Source: UBA5078 sp040384465
GTDB taxonomy: Bacteria; Pseudomonadota; Gammaproteobacteria; Pseudomonadales; Pseudohongiellaceae
NCBI GenBank assembly: GCA_040384465.1
Contig: JAZKJF010000002.1
Coordinates: forward strand, 186,001 to 250,000
Length of the DNA: 64,000 nt
Reading direction: 5' to 3'
Shown here: positions 27,457 to 35,906 of the stretch, one piece after another
Layout of the letters: each line of letters opens with the position of its first letter
How positions within the stretch are numbered: position 1 is the stretch's first letter
The notes under the pieces: model-generated
Database searches by the model: none
What the model was told of the DNA's origin: nothing
The model's input: only the letters and a program-made list of their open reading frames with translations
Position numbers and translations under genes: made by a program

Positions 27457-28437
27457 ATGAAGCATTCAGCAGTCAGACAGTTCGTTGTGGTCAGCGCTGC
27501 GGCATTGTTACTGGCGGGCTGTGAGTCTGCCAGTCAGCAGTCTTCCCAGAGTTCCATGCCCTCCATGCCGTCGTCCTCATCTTCCTCGTCGTCATCGCCG
27601 AGCATGCCGTCGATGCCATCGTCTTCATCCAGCGACAGGCCGTCCATACCATCATCATCGTCCAGCTCCAGCTCCAGCTCCAGCTCCAGCTCCAGCTCCA
27701 GCGCAGGCAGCACGGCGTCGATGCCGTCCATGCCTTCTCCGGCAGGTCGGGACTCCGGCACCGGCAGTCAGTCCTCTTCTGGCGGCGCGATGCCAACCCC
27801 TGCTGGTGGGGCTTCTGGCGCTATGCCCGGTAGCACTGGCAGCACGGTCGGGACCACGGGGACTCAGTCATCTGGCGCAGCAGGGGCGCAGAGCACAGGC
27901 GGGCAGCGCGATGGCACTGGTGGTCAGGTGGGAGTCAACGGCTCCGTCAGTGCCGGTGGTAACTACAGCCTCGACACTCTGCCCGGCGGGCTGGGTGATG
28001 CAGGCACCGGACCGATGACCGCTGGAGAGCGTGCGGCCGTTTTGAATGGCGCGCTGAACCGTGGCTATGAAGAATTCGATGGATTCATTTTGGAAGAGCG
28101 CGCCCGTGCACAGGCCCAGGCCAACGCCGAACGTAATGCGGGCATCCCCGGCGACGCGGGCGGCAGCGACTCTGGCAGTGCTGGCGCTGGCGGGCAGTCC
28201 GTCATCGTCTCGGCGAGCCCCGGTGGCACGCCATCAGGCCCGCAGGGTGCAGCAGGCGCAGGCGGCGGTTCAGGCGCGAACCAGGAGACCTTCCCGCCGC
28301 CCGACGATATCCCCAGTGGCCGGGACGACGACATTGTGGCCCGCCAGTTGCGCGAGGCGGCGATGAGCGAGCCCGATCCGGAGTTGCGTGAAAAATTGTG
28401 GGATGAGTATCGGAAGTACACAGGCATAGGCGTCTAA
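27457..28437 (+). CDS. Serine-rich low-complexity lipoprotein
   Basis: 326 residues. Lipobox L-L-A-G-C at ~22. Residues ~30-95 are almost pure Ser/Pro/Met (SMPSMPSSSSS runs), followed by a Gly/Ala/Ser/Thr-rich stretch. A more ordered C-terminus (~180-326) contains N-R-G-Y-E-E-F-D-G-F-I-L-E-E-R and ends with a charged helix. The Ser tract is encoded partly by seven exact TCCAGC repeats. Probably outer-membrane anchored with a long flexible linker; no family recognised. Confidence 0.65.
   Translation: MKHSAVRQFVVVSAAALLLAGCESASQQSSQSSMPSMPSSSSSSSSSPSMPSMPSSSSSDRPSIPSSSSSSSSSSSSSSSSSAGSTASMPSMPSPAGRDSGTGSQSSSGGAMPTPAGGASGAMPGSTGSTVGTTGTQSSGAAGAQSTGGQRDGTGGQVGVNGSVSAGGNYSLDTLPGGLGDAGTGPMTAGERAAVLNGALNRGYEEFDGFILEERARAQAQANAERNAGIPGDAGGSDSGSAGAGGQSVIVSASPGGTPSGPQGAAGAGGGSGANQETFPPPDDIPSGRDDDIVARQLREAAMSEPDPELREKLWDEYRKYTGIGV
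27661..27702 (+). repeat. Hexanucleotide repeat (TCCAGC)7 in a coding sequence
   Basis: Seven perfect copies encode Ser-Ser units. Slippage would change linker length without shifting frame. Confidence 0.9.
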
Positions 28438-28440
28438 ATC

Positions 28441-29655
28441 ATGTTGGCATCACTATCCATTCACAGACCAAATTGCTTTCCGGCAGGTGTCAGAGCGCTG
28501 CTGTTCTGCCTCGTGGCCCCGGCTCTGCTGGCCTGTTCTACTACCACGGTCAAGTCCACTGAGTACGTGCAGGTCGTGCAGGACAGCACGCCGGTGTCCG
28601 AAGACCTGTTGATGGATATCGGCATCACCGTGTTCGACCCGGGTATCGATGAGCTTGACGAAGATGAGGAAGAGCGCGTCAGCCCGGAAATCCGCAACGC
28701 TGAAGCTCGCTATGCGCCTTATATGCTCGCTGAAACTCTGCAGCGTTCCGGCAATTGGGGCGTGGTGCGTGTGTTGCCTAACGAGACCACGACCATGGAT
28801 ATTTACCTGCATGGGCAGATTCTGCAATCCGACGGCGAGGGCATGCGCATCAAGGTCTCTGCCCGTGATTCCAGCGGCACCATCTGGTACACCAAGGAGT
28901 ACGAGGAACACATCAGCGAGTTCAATTATGAGGCTTCCCAGCGCCAGGCCAACGATCCGTTTCAGGTGATCTACAACAACATCGCCAACGACCTGCTGGC
29001 CTGGCGCAAAGAGAATCTGAGCGAGCAGCGCACGCGGGAGATCCGCACGATTTCCGAGCTGCAGTTTGCCCGCAATTTCTCCCCGCAGTTGTTTGAACAG
29101 TATCTGAGCGTCGACTCCCGTGGCATCACCAGTGTCGTCCGCTTGCCTGCAGACAATGACCCGTCACTGGCGCGCATTCGCGACATACGCCAACGCGACA
29201 ACCTGTTCGTGGACACTGTGCAGGATTACTACGCCAACTATGCGCGGCAGATGCGGGTGCCTTACGACTCTTGGCGCGAGCAGAGTTTCAGCGCTGTGCA
29301 GGCAGTCGACAAGGCCGAGCGTTCTGCGCGGCGACGCTTTGTCGCTGGTGCTGCGGCGATTGTCGGTGGCATTGCCGCCGCCACCAGCAGCAACGGGGCT
29401 GTGCAGACGGGTGCACTGGTCGGAGTGGGCGCTGGCGCCTATCTGATCAAGAGCGGATTTGATATGAATGCCGAGGCGCAGATCCACATCGCTGCGTTGC
29501 AGGAACTGGGAGAGTCGCTGGAAAATGAAGTCGCGCCGAAGATGATCGATCTGGATGATCGCACCGTGATGCTGACCGGCACCGTCGAAGAGCAGTACAG
29601 CCAATGGCGGGAAATCCTTGTAGAGATGTACGAGGCAGAAGCCGGAAACATTTAA
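28441..29655 (+). CDS. Lipoprotein of unknown function
   Basis: 404 residues; signal ending A-L-L-A-C-S (lipobox Cys ~32). An acidic segment (I-D-E-L-D-E-D-E-E-E-R-V) follows at ~70. The middle reads L-H-G-Q-I-L-Q-S-D-G-E-G-M-R-I-K-V-S-A-R-D-S-S-G, resembling lipoproteins that build beta-rich ligand-binding domains. A Gly/Ala-rich segment at ~300-325 could be membrane-associating. Starts 3 nt after the previous stop. No named family recognised. Confidence 0.65.
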   Translation: MLASLSIHRPNCFPAGVRALLFCLVAPALLACSTTTVKSTEYVQVVQDSTPVSEDLLMDIGITVFDPGIDELDEDEEERVSPEIRNAEARYAPYMLAETLQRSGNWGVVRVLPNETTTMDIYLHGQILQSDGEGMRIKVSARDSSGTIWYTKEYEEHISEFNYEASQRQANDPFQVIYNNIANDLLAWRKENLSEQRTREIRTISELQFARNFSPQLFEQYLSVDSRGITSVVRLPADNDPSLARIRDIRQRDNLFVDTVQDYYANYARQMRVPYDSWREQSFSAVQAVDKAERSARRRFVAGAAAIVGGIAAATSSNGAVQTGALVGVGAGAYLIKSGFDMNAEAQIHIAALQELGESLENEVAPKMIDLDDRTVMLTGTVEEQYSQWREILVEMYEAEAGNI

Positions 29656-29691
29656 GCCGGGTTTGAAACCCGGGTCGGTCAGACGAGCGCT

Positions 29692-31236
29692 ATGTCAGAA
29701 ATGGAACACGTGAATAATCCCCAGCACGCCGACGCGGACACCATCCCCGGCGCGCCCTTCAAACCTGCGGTGCGAGCCGCTGCCAATCGCGGGCCTTCGC
29801 CCGTGATCTGGGCAATGCTGGCTATCTCGGCGCTGCTCGCGCTGGCCGTGATCTTCGTGTTGCCGGGGGTGGTTGAGCAGTACGAATTGCCCTTTACGCC
29901 CCGCCCGGAAAGCGCCGTCTCCACCTTGCCAACAGGAGCAGTCGCTGCCCCCGTTGGTAACCCCATTTCCCCCTTCGAAGAAGCCCAGAAAGCCCGGCAG
30001 CGCGCCGAGGCTCAGGACGTGCTTGCCAGCTTGCTGAACCGCCAGAGTGAACTGGAGCTGCTGAGCGTCAGCGTCTGGGCAGAGGAGGGCTATCAAGCCG
30101 CAATCGCCTTGGCACGTCTGGGTGACGAGGCTTATCGGACGCAGGAGTTCGGTCAGGCCACTGAGCAATACCGATTGAGTGATGCCTCGCTGGCTGCCTT
30201 GCTGGATTCGGTGCCGACAGTGTTCAGCGACGCACTGATCGCTGGTAATGCCGCGTTGGCAGACGGCGATGCCACGCTGGCGAACGAGAATTTCACCCGT
30301 GCCCTGACGCTGCGCCCGCAAGACGCCGAGGCACAGGCCGGATTGGCACGGGCGGCAACACTGGAACAGGTGACTCAGCTCCTCGATGAATCTGCAGTGT
30401 TGATTGCGCGCGGCGACTTCAGTGCTGCCGAGACGCAGCTGCAAGAGGCAGTAACCCTCGATCCTCTGCATGCCGGTGCCCGCGAGCAGCTGACACAGGT
30501 CCGCAGTCAACTTGCCGACGGTGCTTTCACGGCGGTGATGTCAGAGGGTTTCGCGGCGCTGCAAACAGGCAGCTCCGATACCGCCATCGCCGCTTTCGAG
30601 CGTGCGCTGGCGATGCGCCCCGGCTCGCAACAGGCCCTTGAAGCCATCACACAGACCCGCGACCAGCTTGCCGTCGACCAGATCACGACCCATCAGAACA
30701 ACGCTAAGACCTTCGAAGCCAGTGAGCAGTGGGAGTCAGCGGTAGCGGAATACGATGCTGCACTGGCGATAGATGCGAACCTCGTGTTCGCGCAGCAAGG
30801 CCGCGACTACGCGCAGAAACGTCTGCAGCTGGACAGACTCCTGCAGAGCGCTATCGAGCAGCCTGTCAGGCTGGCCGACGCCGAGGTTCATGCTCAGGCC
30901 GTGCAGGTCTATTACACCGGTCGTGGGTTGGAGAACCCCGGCCCGCGTCTGCAGCAGCAACTGGCCGAAGTAGAGACGCTGCTGGACAAGGCGCAGGTGC
31001 CTGCCGAGGTGCAACTGGTGTCGGACAACCTCACCGAAGTCACGTTGTATCAGGTAGGCGTGCTCGGTCGTTTCGAGACTCATGCGCTGATGCTCAAGCC
31101 TGGTAATTATGTGGCCGTGGGCACCCGCCCGGGGTATCGTGATGTGCGAGCGGAGTTCGAGGTGGGCTTCGATGGTCGCAGCACGCCGGTGACCATCGCG
31201 TGTACCGAAGAAGTCGTCGCAGTCAACAGGCGCTAG
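29692..31236 (+). CDS. Single-pass membrane protein with periplasmic TPR-like repeats
   Basis: 514 residues. One helix at ~36-60 (I-W-A-M-L-A-I-S-A-L-L-A-L-A-V-I-F-V-L) is preceded by Arg/Lys, predicting a periplasmic C-terminal body. That body (~100-390) contains several TPR-like helical repeats, for example D-A-E-A-Q-A-G-L-A-R-A and A-I-A-A-F-E-R-A-L-A-M-R-P-G. The last ~90 residues are beta-rich and recall the PEGA style of the next gene. Starts 36 nt after the lipoprotein gene. Confidence 0.7.
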   Translation: MSEMEHVNNPQHADADTIPGAPFKPAVRAAANRGPSPVIWAMLAISALLALAVIFVLPGVVEQYELPFTPRPESAVSTLPTGAVAAPVGNPISPFEEAQKARQRAEAQDVLASLLNRQSELELLSVSVWAEEGYQAAIALARLGDEAYRTQEFGQATEQYRLSDASLAALLDSVPTVFSDALIAGNAALADGDATLANENFTRALTLRPQDAEAQAGLARAATLEQVTQLLDESAVLIARGDFSAAETQLQEAVTLDPLHAGAREQLTQVRSQLADGAFTAVMSEGFAALQTGSSDTAIAAFERALAMRPGSQQALEAITQTRDQLAVDQITTHQNNAKTFEASEQWESAVAEYDAALAIDANLVFAQQGRDYAQKRLQLDRLLQSAIEQPVRLADAEVHAQAVQVYYTGRGLENPGPRLQQQLAEVETLLDKAQVPAEVQLVSDNLTEVTLYQVGVLGRFETHALMLKPGNYVAVGTRPGYRDVRAEFEVGFDGRSTPVTIACTEEVVAVNRR

Positions 31237-31239
31237 CTC

Positions 31240-33360
31240 ATGCAGGAATATCGTTCAGCCCAAGCCAGTCAAGACCTGGCGCATCCGCAGGTCGCCGGTG
31301 ACGCCGCAGACCCCATCGTTCCCATCGATTTTTCGCCGCCTGATCAGCAGCAGAAGCGCGTCGGATTTCGTCTGCGCTGGCCACACATTCTGGTCGTGAG
31401 TTTTCTATTGCTGGCAGGCGTGTCGGGCTGGTTCATTCTCAGTGCCCGCTCGGTCTATCTTGAAGTGACGCCTCTGACGGCGAGCGTCGAGATTCAGACC
31501 GGTTTCAGCCTGCAGATCGGCCAGCGTTATCTGATGCTGCCGGGCGATTACCCCGTGCTCCTGCGCAACGAGGGTTACCACGACGAGCAGGTGACTCTCA
31601 ACGTCGGCACAGCACAGGCTCAGAATCATCCGTTCGTGCTGCGCGAGCTGCCCGGTCTTGTCAGCGTCGAAGCATTGGGCGTTTCCGGCGCCATCAGTGG
31701 TGCTGTTGTGCAGCTCGACGGTGCGGAAATCGGTCGCACCCCCTTGCGCGACCTGGCGATAGAGCCGGGCGAGTACACACTGACCATTGCTGCCGACCGC
31801 TACCTTCCTTACTCGCAGAGCATAAAGATAGAAGGCCGCTCCACTCTCAATCCCGTCAGCACTCAGCTGCAACAGGCTTGGGGCGAGTTTAGTTTCAGCA
31901 CCACCCCGGCGGGCGCCGAAGTCCTGGTCGATGGTCAAGTGCTGGGCACCACGCCGTACCGTGCTGAGATTCTGCAGGGTGACCACGAAGTCACACTCAA
32001 GCTCGCGGGGCACAAGGCCTGGCAAGACAGTCTGGAAGTGGTTGCCGGGCAGACAGTGGAGCTGCCCGCCGTGGCGCTGGAGCGCGCCGACGGTCTGGTA
32101 TTTATCCGCTCCCAGCCCAGTGGTGCCAACGTCACCATCAATGGCCAGTTCCGAGGCCAAACCCCGGTCGAGGTCGCGCTGCCGCCCGGCCGCAGCCATG
32201 AGATTGCATTGTTCAAGAGCGGCTTCGATGAGACCACCAGAACGATCGAGACCCGTCCGGACGAAGAGCAGGACATCAATGTGCCGCTGATCGCCATCAC
32301 TTCGGCGGTCACCATCATTGCCGAGCCTGCCGGGGCCCAGCTCTTTGTCGACGGCGAACCCAAGGGCGCAGCCAATCAGCGCCTGGAGCTGCTGGCCGCG
32401 AGCCAGGTCATCGAAATTCGCCAGGAAGGTTATGTGCCCTACACCAGCAGCTTTACGTCCCGACCAGGGTTGGAGCAGGAGCTGCGCGTGACGCTGAAGT
32501 CGCTGGAGGAGGCGCGTCTGGAGGCCATCCGTCCGGTCATCACCACAGCCGCCGGCCAATCCCTGACCTTGCTCTACCCCGGCCAGTTCACCATGGGCGC
32601 GTCGCGCCGCGAGGCGGGGCGCCGGGCCAACGAAGATTTGCGTGAAGTGCGACTGGAGCGGCCTTTCTATCTGTCGCCCCACGAGGTGAACAATATCCAA
32701 TTCAAACGCTTCAAGGCCGACCACTCCTCGGGCGTGCTGGAAGGGCGGACTCTCGATCTCGACACCCAGCCTGTCGTACAAGTCTCATGGTTGGATGCGG
32801 CGCTGTATTGCAATTGGTTGAGCGAACAGGAAGGACTGCCGCTGTTCTATCAGGTGCAGGATGGGCAGGTGGCCGGTTTCGATCCAGAAGCGACGGGTTA
32901 TCGGCTGCCCACCGAAGCGGAATGGGAATGGGCGGCCAGAACCGATGGCAATGGCAACACCTTGCGTTATCCTTGGGGCGAGCAACTGCCACCGCCAGCC
33001 GGAGCAGGCAACTTTGCCGATGTCTCGGTGAGCCCGTTCATGGGTCAGTTCCTTGTGGGCTATGACGACACCTTCCTCGGCACCGCGCCGACAGGCCAGT
33101 TCCCCGTGAACAGCCGTGGCATGTACGACATGGCGGGCAACGTCTCGGAGTGGGTGCACGATTATTACGGCACTCTGCTCAGCCTCAGCGCCAACGTAGA
33201 GGTTGATCCGGTCGGCCCGCAGTCCGGCGCCTATCACACCATCAAAGGTTCGAGCTGGGCGCACAGCAGCATTACCGAGCTGCGCCTTTCTTACCGCGAT
33301 TTCAGCGACACCGCGCGCAACGACCTGGGCTTCAGGATCGCGCGCTATCTGGAGGAATGA
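31240..33360 (+). CDS. PEGA-repeat protein with C-terminal FGE-sulfatase (SUMF1-like) domain
   Basis: 706 residues. A single helix at ~46-65 is followed by about five PEGA-type beta repeats (~70-430; e.g. T-P-A-G-A-E-V-L-V-D-G-Q-V-L-G-T-T-P-Y). A formylglycine-generating-enzyme-fold domain occupies ~450-704 (F-T-M-G-A-S-R-R-E-A, Y-R-L-P-T-E-A-E-W-E-W-A-A-R, M-Y-D-M-A-G-N-V-S-E-W-V, L-G-F-R-I-A-R). The segment where FGE carries its two catalytic Cys (after G-S-S-W) has only Ser, so sulfatase-activating chemistry is unlikely. Starts 3 nt after the TPR gene. Confidence 0.85.
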   Translation: MQEYRSAQASQDLAHPQVAGDAADPIVPIDFSPPDQQQKRVGFRLRWPHILVVSFLLLAGVSGWFILSARSVYLEVTPLTASVEIQTGFSLQIGQRYLMLPGDYPVLLRNEGYHDEQVTLNVGTAQAQNHPFVLRELPGLVSVEALGVSGAISGAVVQLDGAEIGRTPLRDLAIEPGEYTLTIAADRYLPYSQSIKIEGRSTLNPVSTQLQQAWGEFSFSTTPAGAEVLVDGQVLGTTPYRAEILQGDHEVTLKLAGHKAWQDSLEVVAGQTVELPAVALERADGLVFIRSQPSGANVTINGQFRGQTPVEVALPPGRSHEIALFKSGFDETTRTIETRPDEEQDINVPLIAITSAVTIIAEPAGAQLFVDGEPKGAANQRLELLAASQVIEIRQEGYVPYTSSFTSRPGLEQELRVTLKSLEEARLEAIRPVITTAAGQSLTLLYPGQFTMGASRREAGRRANEDLREVRLERPFYLSPHEVNNIQFKRFKADHSSGVLEGRTLDLDTQPVVQVSWLDAALYCNWLSEQEGLPLFYQVQDGQVAGFDPEATGYRLPTEAEWEWAARTDGNGNTLRYPWGEQLPPPAGAGNFADVSVSPFMGQFLVGYDDTFLGTAPTGQFPVNSRGMYDMAGNVSEWVHDYYGTLLSLSANVEVDPVGPQSGAYHTIKGSSWAHSSITELRLSYRDFSDTARNDLGFRIARYLEE

Positions 33361-33364
33361 GACG

Positions 33365-33679
33365 ATGCAACGCCCACGGATGACATGGCTGGTGCGACTG
33401 CTTGCAGTGGCCGCGTTCGGCGCCGCACTTGCGTTGACGGCGCAGGCGCAGACGGGTCAGGCCGCCGATCAAAACACCGATGCTTCCGCGCAGGGCCAGC
33501 AGGCCGACGCCGCGCAGCAAGACGATGCGGCTGCCGATGTTGAAGCAGCAGAAGAGCCCGCTGATCCAAACGCAGTCGCGCAGGACGGGCAGGTGCCCAC
33601 GGGCACATCACCAGGCCGCTTCATTCCCCGCGAGCAGTTGTCACAGGATCTCGGGGCGTCGTTTCCTGTCGATATTTGA
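33365..33679 (+). CDS. Small secreted Ala/Asp/Gln-rich protein
   Basis: 104 residues. A cleavable signal peptide (W-L-V-R-L-L-A-V-A-A-F-G-A-A-L-A-L-T-A-Q-A-Q) is followed by a low-complexity acidic stretch and a C-terminal R-F-I-P-R-E-Q-L-S-Q-D-L. No family recognised. It starts 4 nt after the previous stop; the longer frame in this register overlaps that gene and is not used. Confidence 0.6.
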   Translation: MQRPRMTWLVRLLAVAAFGAALALTAQAQTGQAADQNTDASAQGQQADAAQQDDAAADVEAAEEPADPNAVAQDGQVPTGTSPGRFIPREQLSQDLGASFPVDI

Positions 33680-33723
33680 ACCACGCATTTAGAACAGATC
33701 ACCAACACAGGCAAGGATTGAGC

Positions 33724-34539
33724 ATGAAACAGAACTACCTCTCCGAAGTCATCTATCAGGTCTTTGCACTCATCATCTGTGTGATCGTGGTGCACACCGT
33801 CTACGTCGCCGTGATTCTGCCGAACGCTGCTTTCATCCTTGAACAACAGGCTGCCCTGCAGGCCGCAGACAGCAGTTATGTGGCACCGCGCTCCATGTAC
33901 ATCATCCTGCGCGACATGGAGCAGGAGACCTGCATCATTCTGATGTTCTGGGCGCTGGCCATCATCGGCATGAAGACGCGGCGTGTGCTGCAGGAGCGGG
34001 CGTTGCTCGACCGTGAGCTGCTGCAGGTTTCCGAAGGCACCAGCATTCTGCCCGAGGATGCACGGCAGTACGCCCGGCCGGTGCAGGCGCTGCCCGATCA
34101 GGAGCGTGTCTTTCTGTTGCCACGTGCCGTGCTGGCCGGGCTGCATCGCTTCGGAACGACCCGCAGCATTCAGGACGCCTCCAACACCATCAAAGACATC
34201 TGCAGCGGCGAATCCGACCGGCTGGAGAGTGAACTGAGCATCATCCGCTACATCGCCTGGGCGATCCCGTCCATCGGCTTCATCGGCACGGTACGCGGCA
34301 TCGGCGCCGCACTGAGTCAGGCGCACCAGGCCGTGACCGGTGACATCATGGGCGTGACGGTCAGCCTCGGCGTGGCCTTCAACTCCACCTTCGTCGCGTT
34401 GGTCACCAGTATGCTGCTGATGTTCCTCCTGCAGCAGTTGTTGCTGCTGCAGGACCGGTTGGTGCTCGACACCCAGTCTTATTGCGATGAACACATCCTT
34501 CGCTACCTGCAAGTCCCGGACAAGGACGCACTGGCATGA
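33724..34539 (+). CDS. MotA/TolQ/ExbB-type proton channel protein
   Basis: 271 residues with four predicted helices (~9-32, 59-82, 174-196, 212-242). The last two match the TolQ/ExbB core: A-I-P-S-I-G-F-I-G-T-V-R-G-I-G-A with Thr ~189, and G-V-A-F-N-S-T-F-V-A-L-V with Thr ~222. In ExbB/TolQ these helices line the pore used with ExbD/TolR. No separate exbD or tolR is adjacent; the downstream vWA proteins carry the ExbD-like helix instead. Start at 33724 behind AAGGATTGAGC; the next gene overlaps by 4 nt. Confidence 0.85.
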   Translation: MKQNYLSEVIYQVFALIICVIVVHTVYVAVILPNAAFILEQQAALQAADSSYVAPRSMYIILRDMEQETCIILMFWALAIIGMKTRRVLQERALLDRELLQVSEGTSILPEDARQYARPVQALPDQERVFLLPRAVLAGLHRFGTTRSIQDASNTIKDICSGESDRLESELSIIRYIAWAIPSIGFIGTVRGIGAALSQAHQAVTGDIMGVTVSLGVAFNSTFVALVTSMLLMFLLQQLLLLQDRLVLDTQSYCDEHILRYLQVPDKDALA

Positions 34540-35906
34540 CACTGCGCGTTCTCGAATTCAACGATGTCGGCATCCGTGTCAGTGACGACAGCGGTGTCCT
34601 GTTCAGCAGCCCCGGTTATGCGTTGGTGAACGGCAAGCGCATCGAATTCGGCGAGCGCGCCAGGCAGCAGAGTCGCCTGAATCCGCTCCATTGCTACAAC
34701 CAGTTCTGGCACAAGCTCAACCTCGACGCTTTTTCCCGCCCCGTCGCTCATTACCGACACAACGCCGACATCGCGTTCTCGCATCTGCAGGATCTTGCAG
34801 CGGCCACTGAACTGCAGGGCGACGTGCTGCTGGCGGTGCCTGGGAGTTTCTCGCGGCAGCAGCTGGCGATTCTGCTCGGGCTCATCAAGCAGTGCTCGTT
34901 CCGGGCCGTCGGCATTGTCGACTCCGGTTTGGCCGCCGCTATCGATCAGACTCACAGCGACAGCGTGATTCATGCGGATCTGCAACTGCATCAGGTGGTG
35001 CTGTCGAAGCTGACACGGCAGGGCAGTGAAATGGTGCGCGAGAGTGTGGTGCAGGTGCCCGGCACGGGCTGGGTCAATCTCTCCGACAGTCTCCTGCAAC
35101 TCATGAATGCCGCCTTCATCCAGCAGGCGCGCTTCAACCCGCAGCACAACGCCGAATCCGAGCAGATGCTGCTCGACGGTCTGCCGGGCTGGTTGCGTGA
35201 TGACCCGTTGGCCGCTGTGAACGGGCAGGGTGGTGCTGCGCCGGGCGCGGATGACGAGGAGGCGCGTCGCAATCTGCTTATCAGTCTGCGCCACAACAAC
35301 AGCGTGCATCAGGCACGGCTGCCGCGCAGCAGTCTGCACACGCGCCTCCAACCGTTCTATCAGAAGATCCAACAGCAACTGACGCTGCTCGACCCCGAAG
35401 GACGCAGCCGTCTGCTGGTCTCCGACCGGCTCCAGCATCTGCCAGGCTTCCATGAAGAATTTGGCCGTCAGGGTGGTCGTATCAGCACGCTGACCGAGGA
35501 CGCCATCGGTGCGGCCTGCCTGCGGTATCACGAGGTTCTGCGCAGTGCGCCGGAGGCCGTGCACTTTGTGACGCGGCTGCGAGCGCTCGGAGCACAGGAC
35601 GCTGCGGCACCGAACCACGTTGTCACGCAACCACATCCCACCCATGCATTGATCGGACACAGCGCCCGTCCGCTCCTTGATGGATTGTTGTTGCAGCGCC
35701 TGTTGCCTGCTGCAGCGGGTGAAGTCATACAGGGAGAAATCGTCAGCGACGGTGAACATCACTCCCTGCGCAACGCGAGCGCCAACGTGCTGATCAACGG
35801 CGCTGCCGTGCGTCCTTTGCAGCGCCTCGAATTGGGCGACCGCGTGCAGCTGGTCGGCAGCGATCATGGCTTCGAACTGATCCGGGTGCAGCATGGCGAC
35901 GAATAA
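34536..35906 (+). CDS. Actin/Hsp70-like ATPase-fold protein (tentative)
   Basis: 456 residues, predicted cytoplasmic. L-L-A-V-P-G-S-F-S-R-Q-Q-L-A-I-L-L-G-L followed by A-V-G-I-V-D-S-G-L-A-A-A matches the Hsp70/actin pattern in which a V-P-x-F segment precedes V-D-E/S-x-x-A-A. The first strand (L-R-V-L-E-F-N-D-V-G-I) lacks the usual phosphate-1 D-x-G. The C-terminal ~70 residues (V-L-I-N-G-A-A-V-R-P-L-Q-R-L-E-L-G-D) resemble the end of an FHA/S4-like fold. Overlaps the ExbB-like gene by ATGA and the next gene by 14 nt. Confidence 0.55.
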   Translation: MTLRVLEFNDVGIRVSDDSGVLFSSPGYALVNGKRIEFGERARQQSRLNPLHCYNQFWHKLNLDAFSRPVAHYRHNADIAFSHLQDLAAATELQGDVLLAVPGSFSRQQLAILLGLIKQCSFRAVGIVDSGLAAAIDQTHSDSVIHADLQLHQVVLSKLTRQGSEMVRESVVQVPGTGWVNLSDSLLQLMNAAFIQQARFNPQHNAESEQMLLDGLPGWLRDDPLAAVNGQGGAAPGADDEEARRNLLISLRHNNSVHQARLPRSSLHTRLQPFYQKIQQQLTLLDPEGRSRLLVSDRLQHLPGFHEEFGRQGGRISTLTEDAIGAACLRYHEVLRSAPEAVHFVTRLRALGAQDAAAPNHVVTQPHPTHALIGHSARPLLDGLLLQRLLPAAAGEVIQGEIVSDGEHHSLRNASANVLINGAAVRPLQRLELGDRVQLVGSDHGFELIRVQHGDE

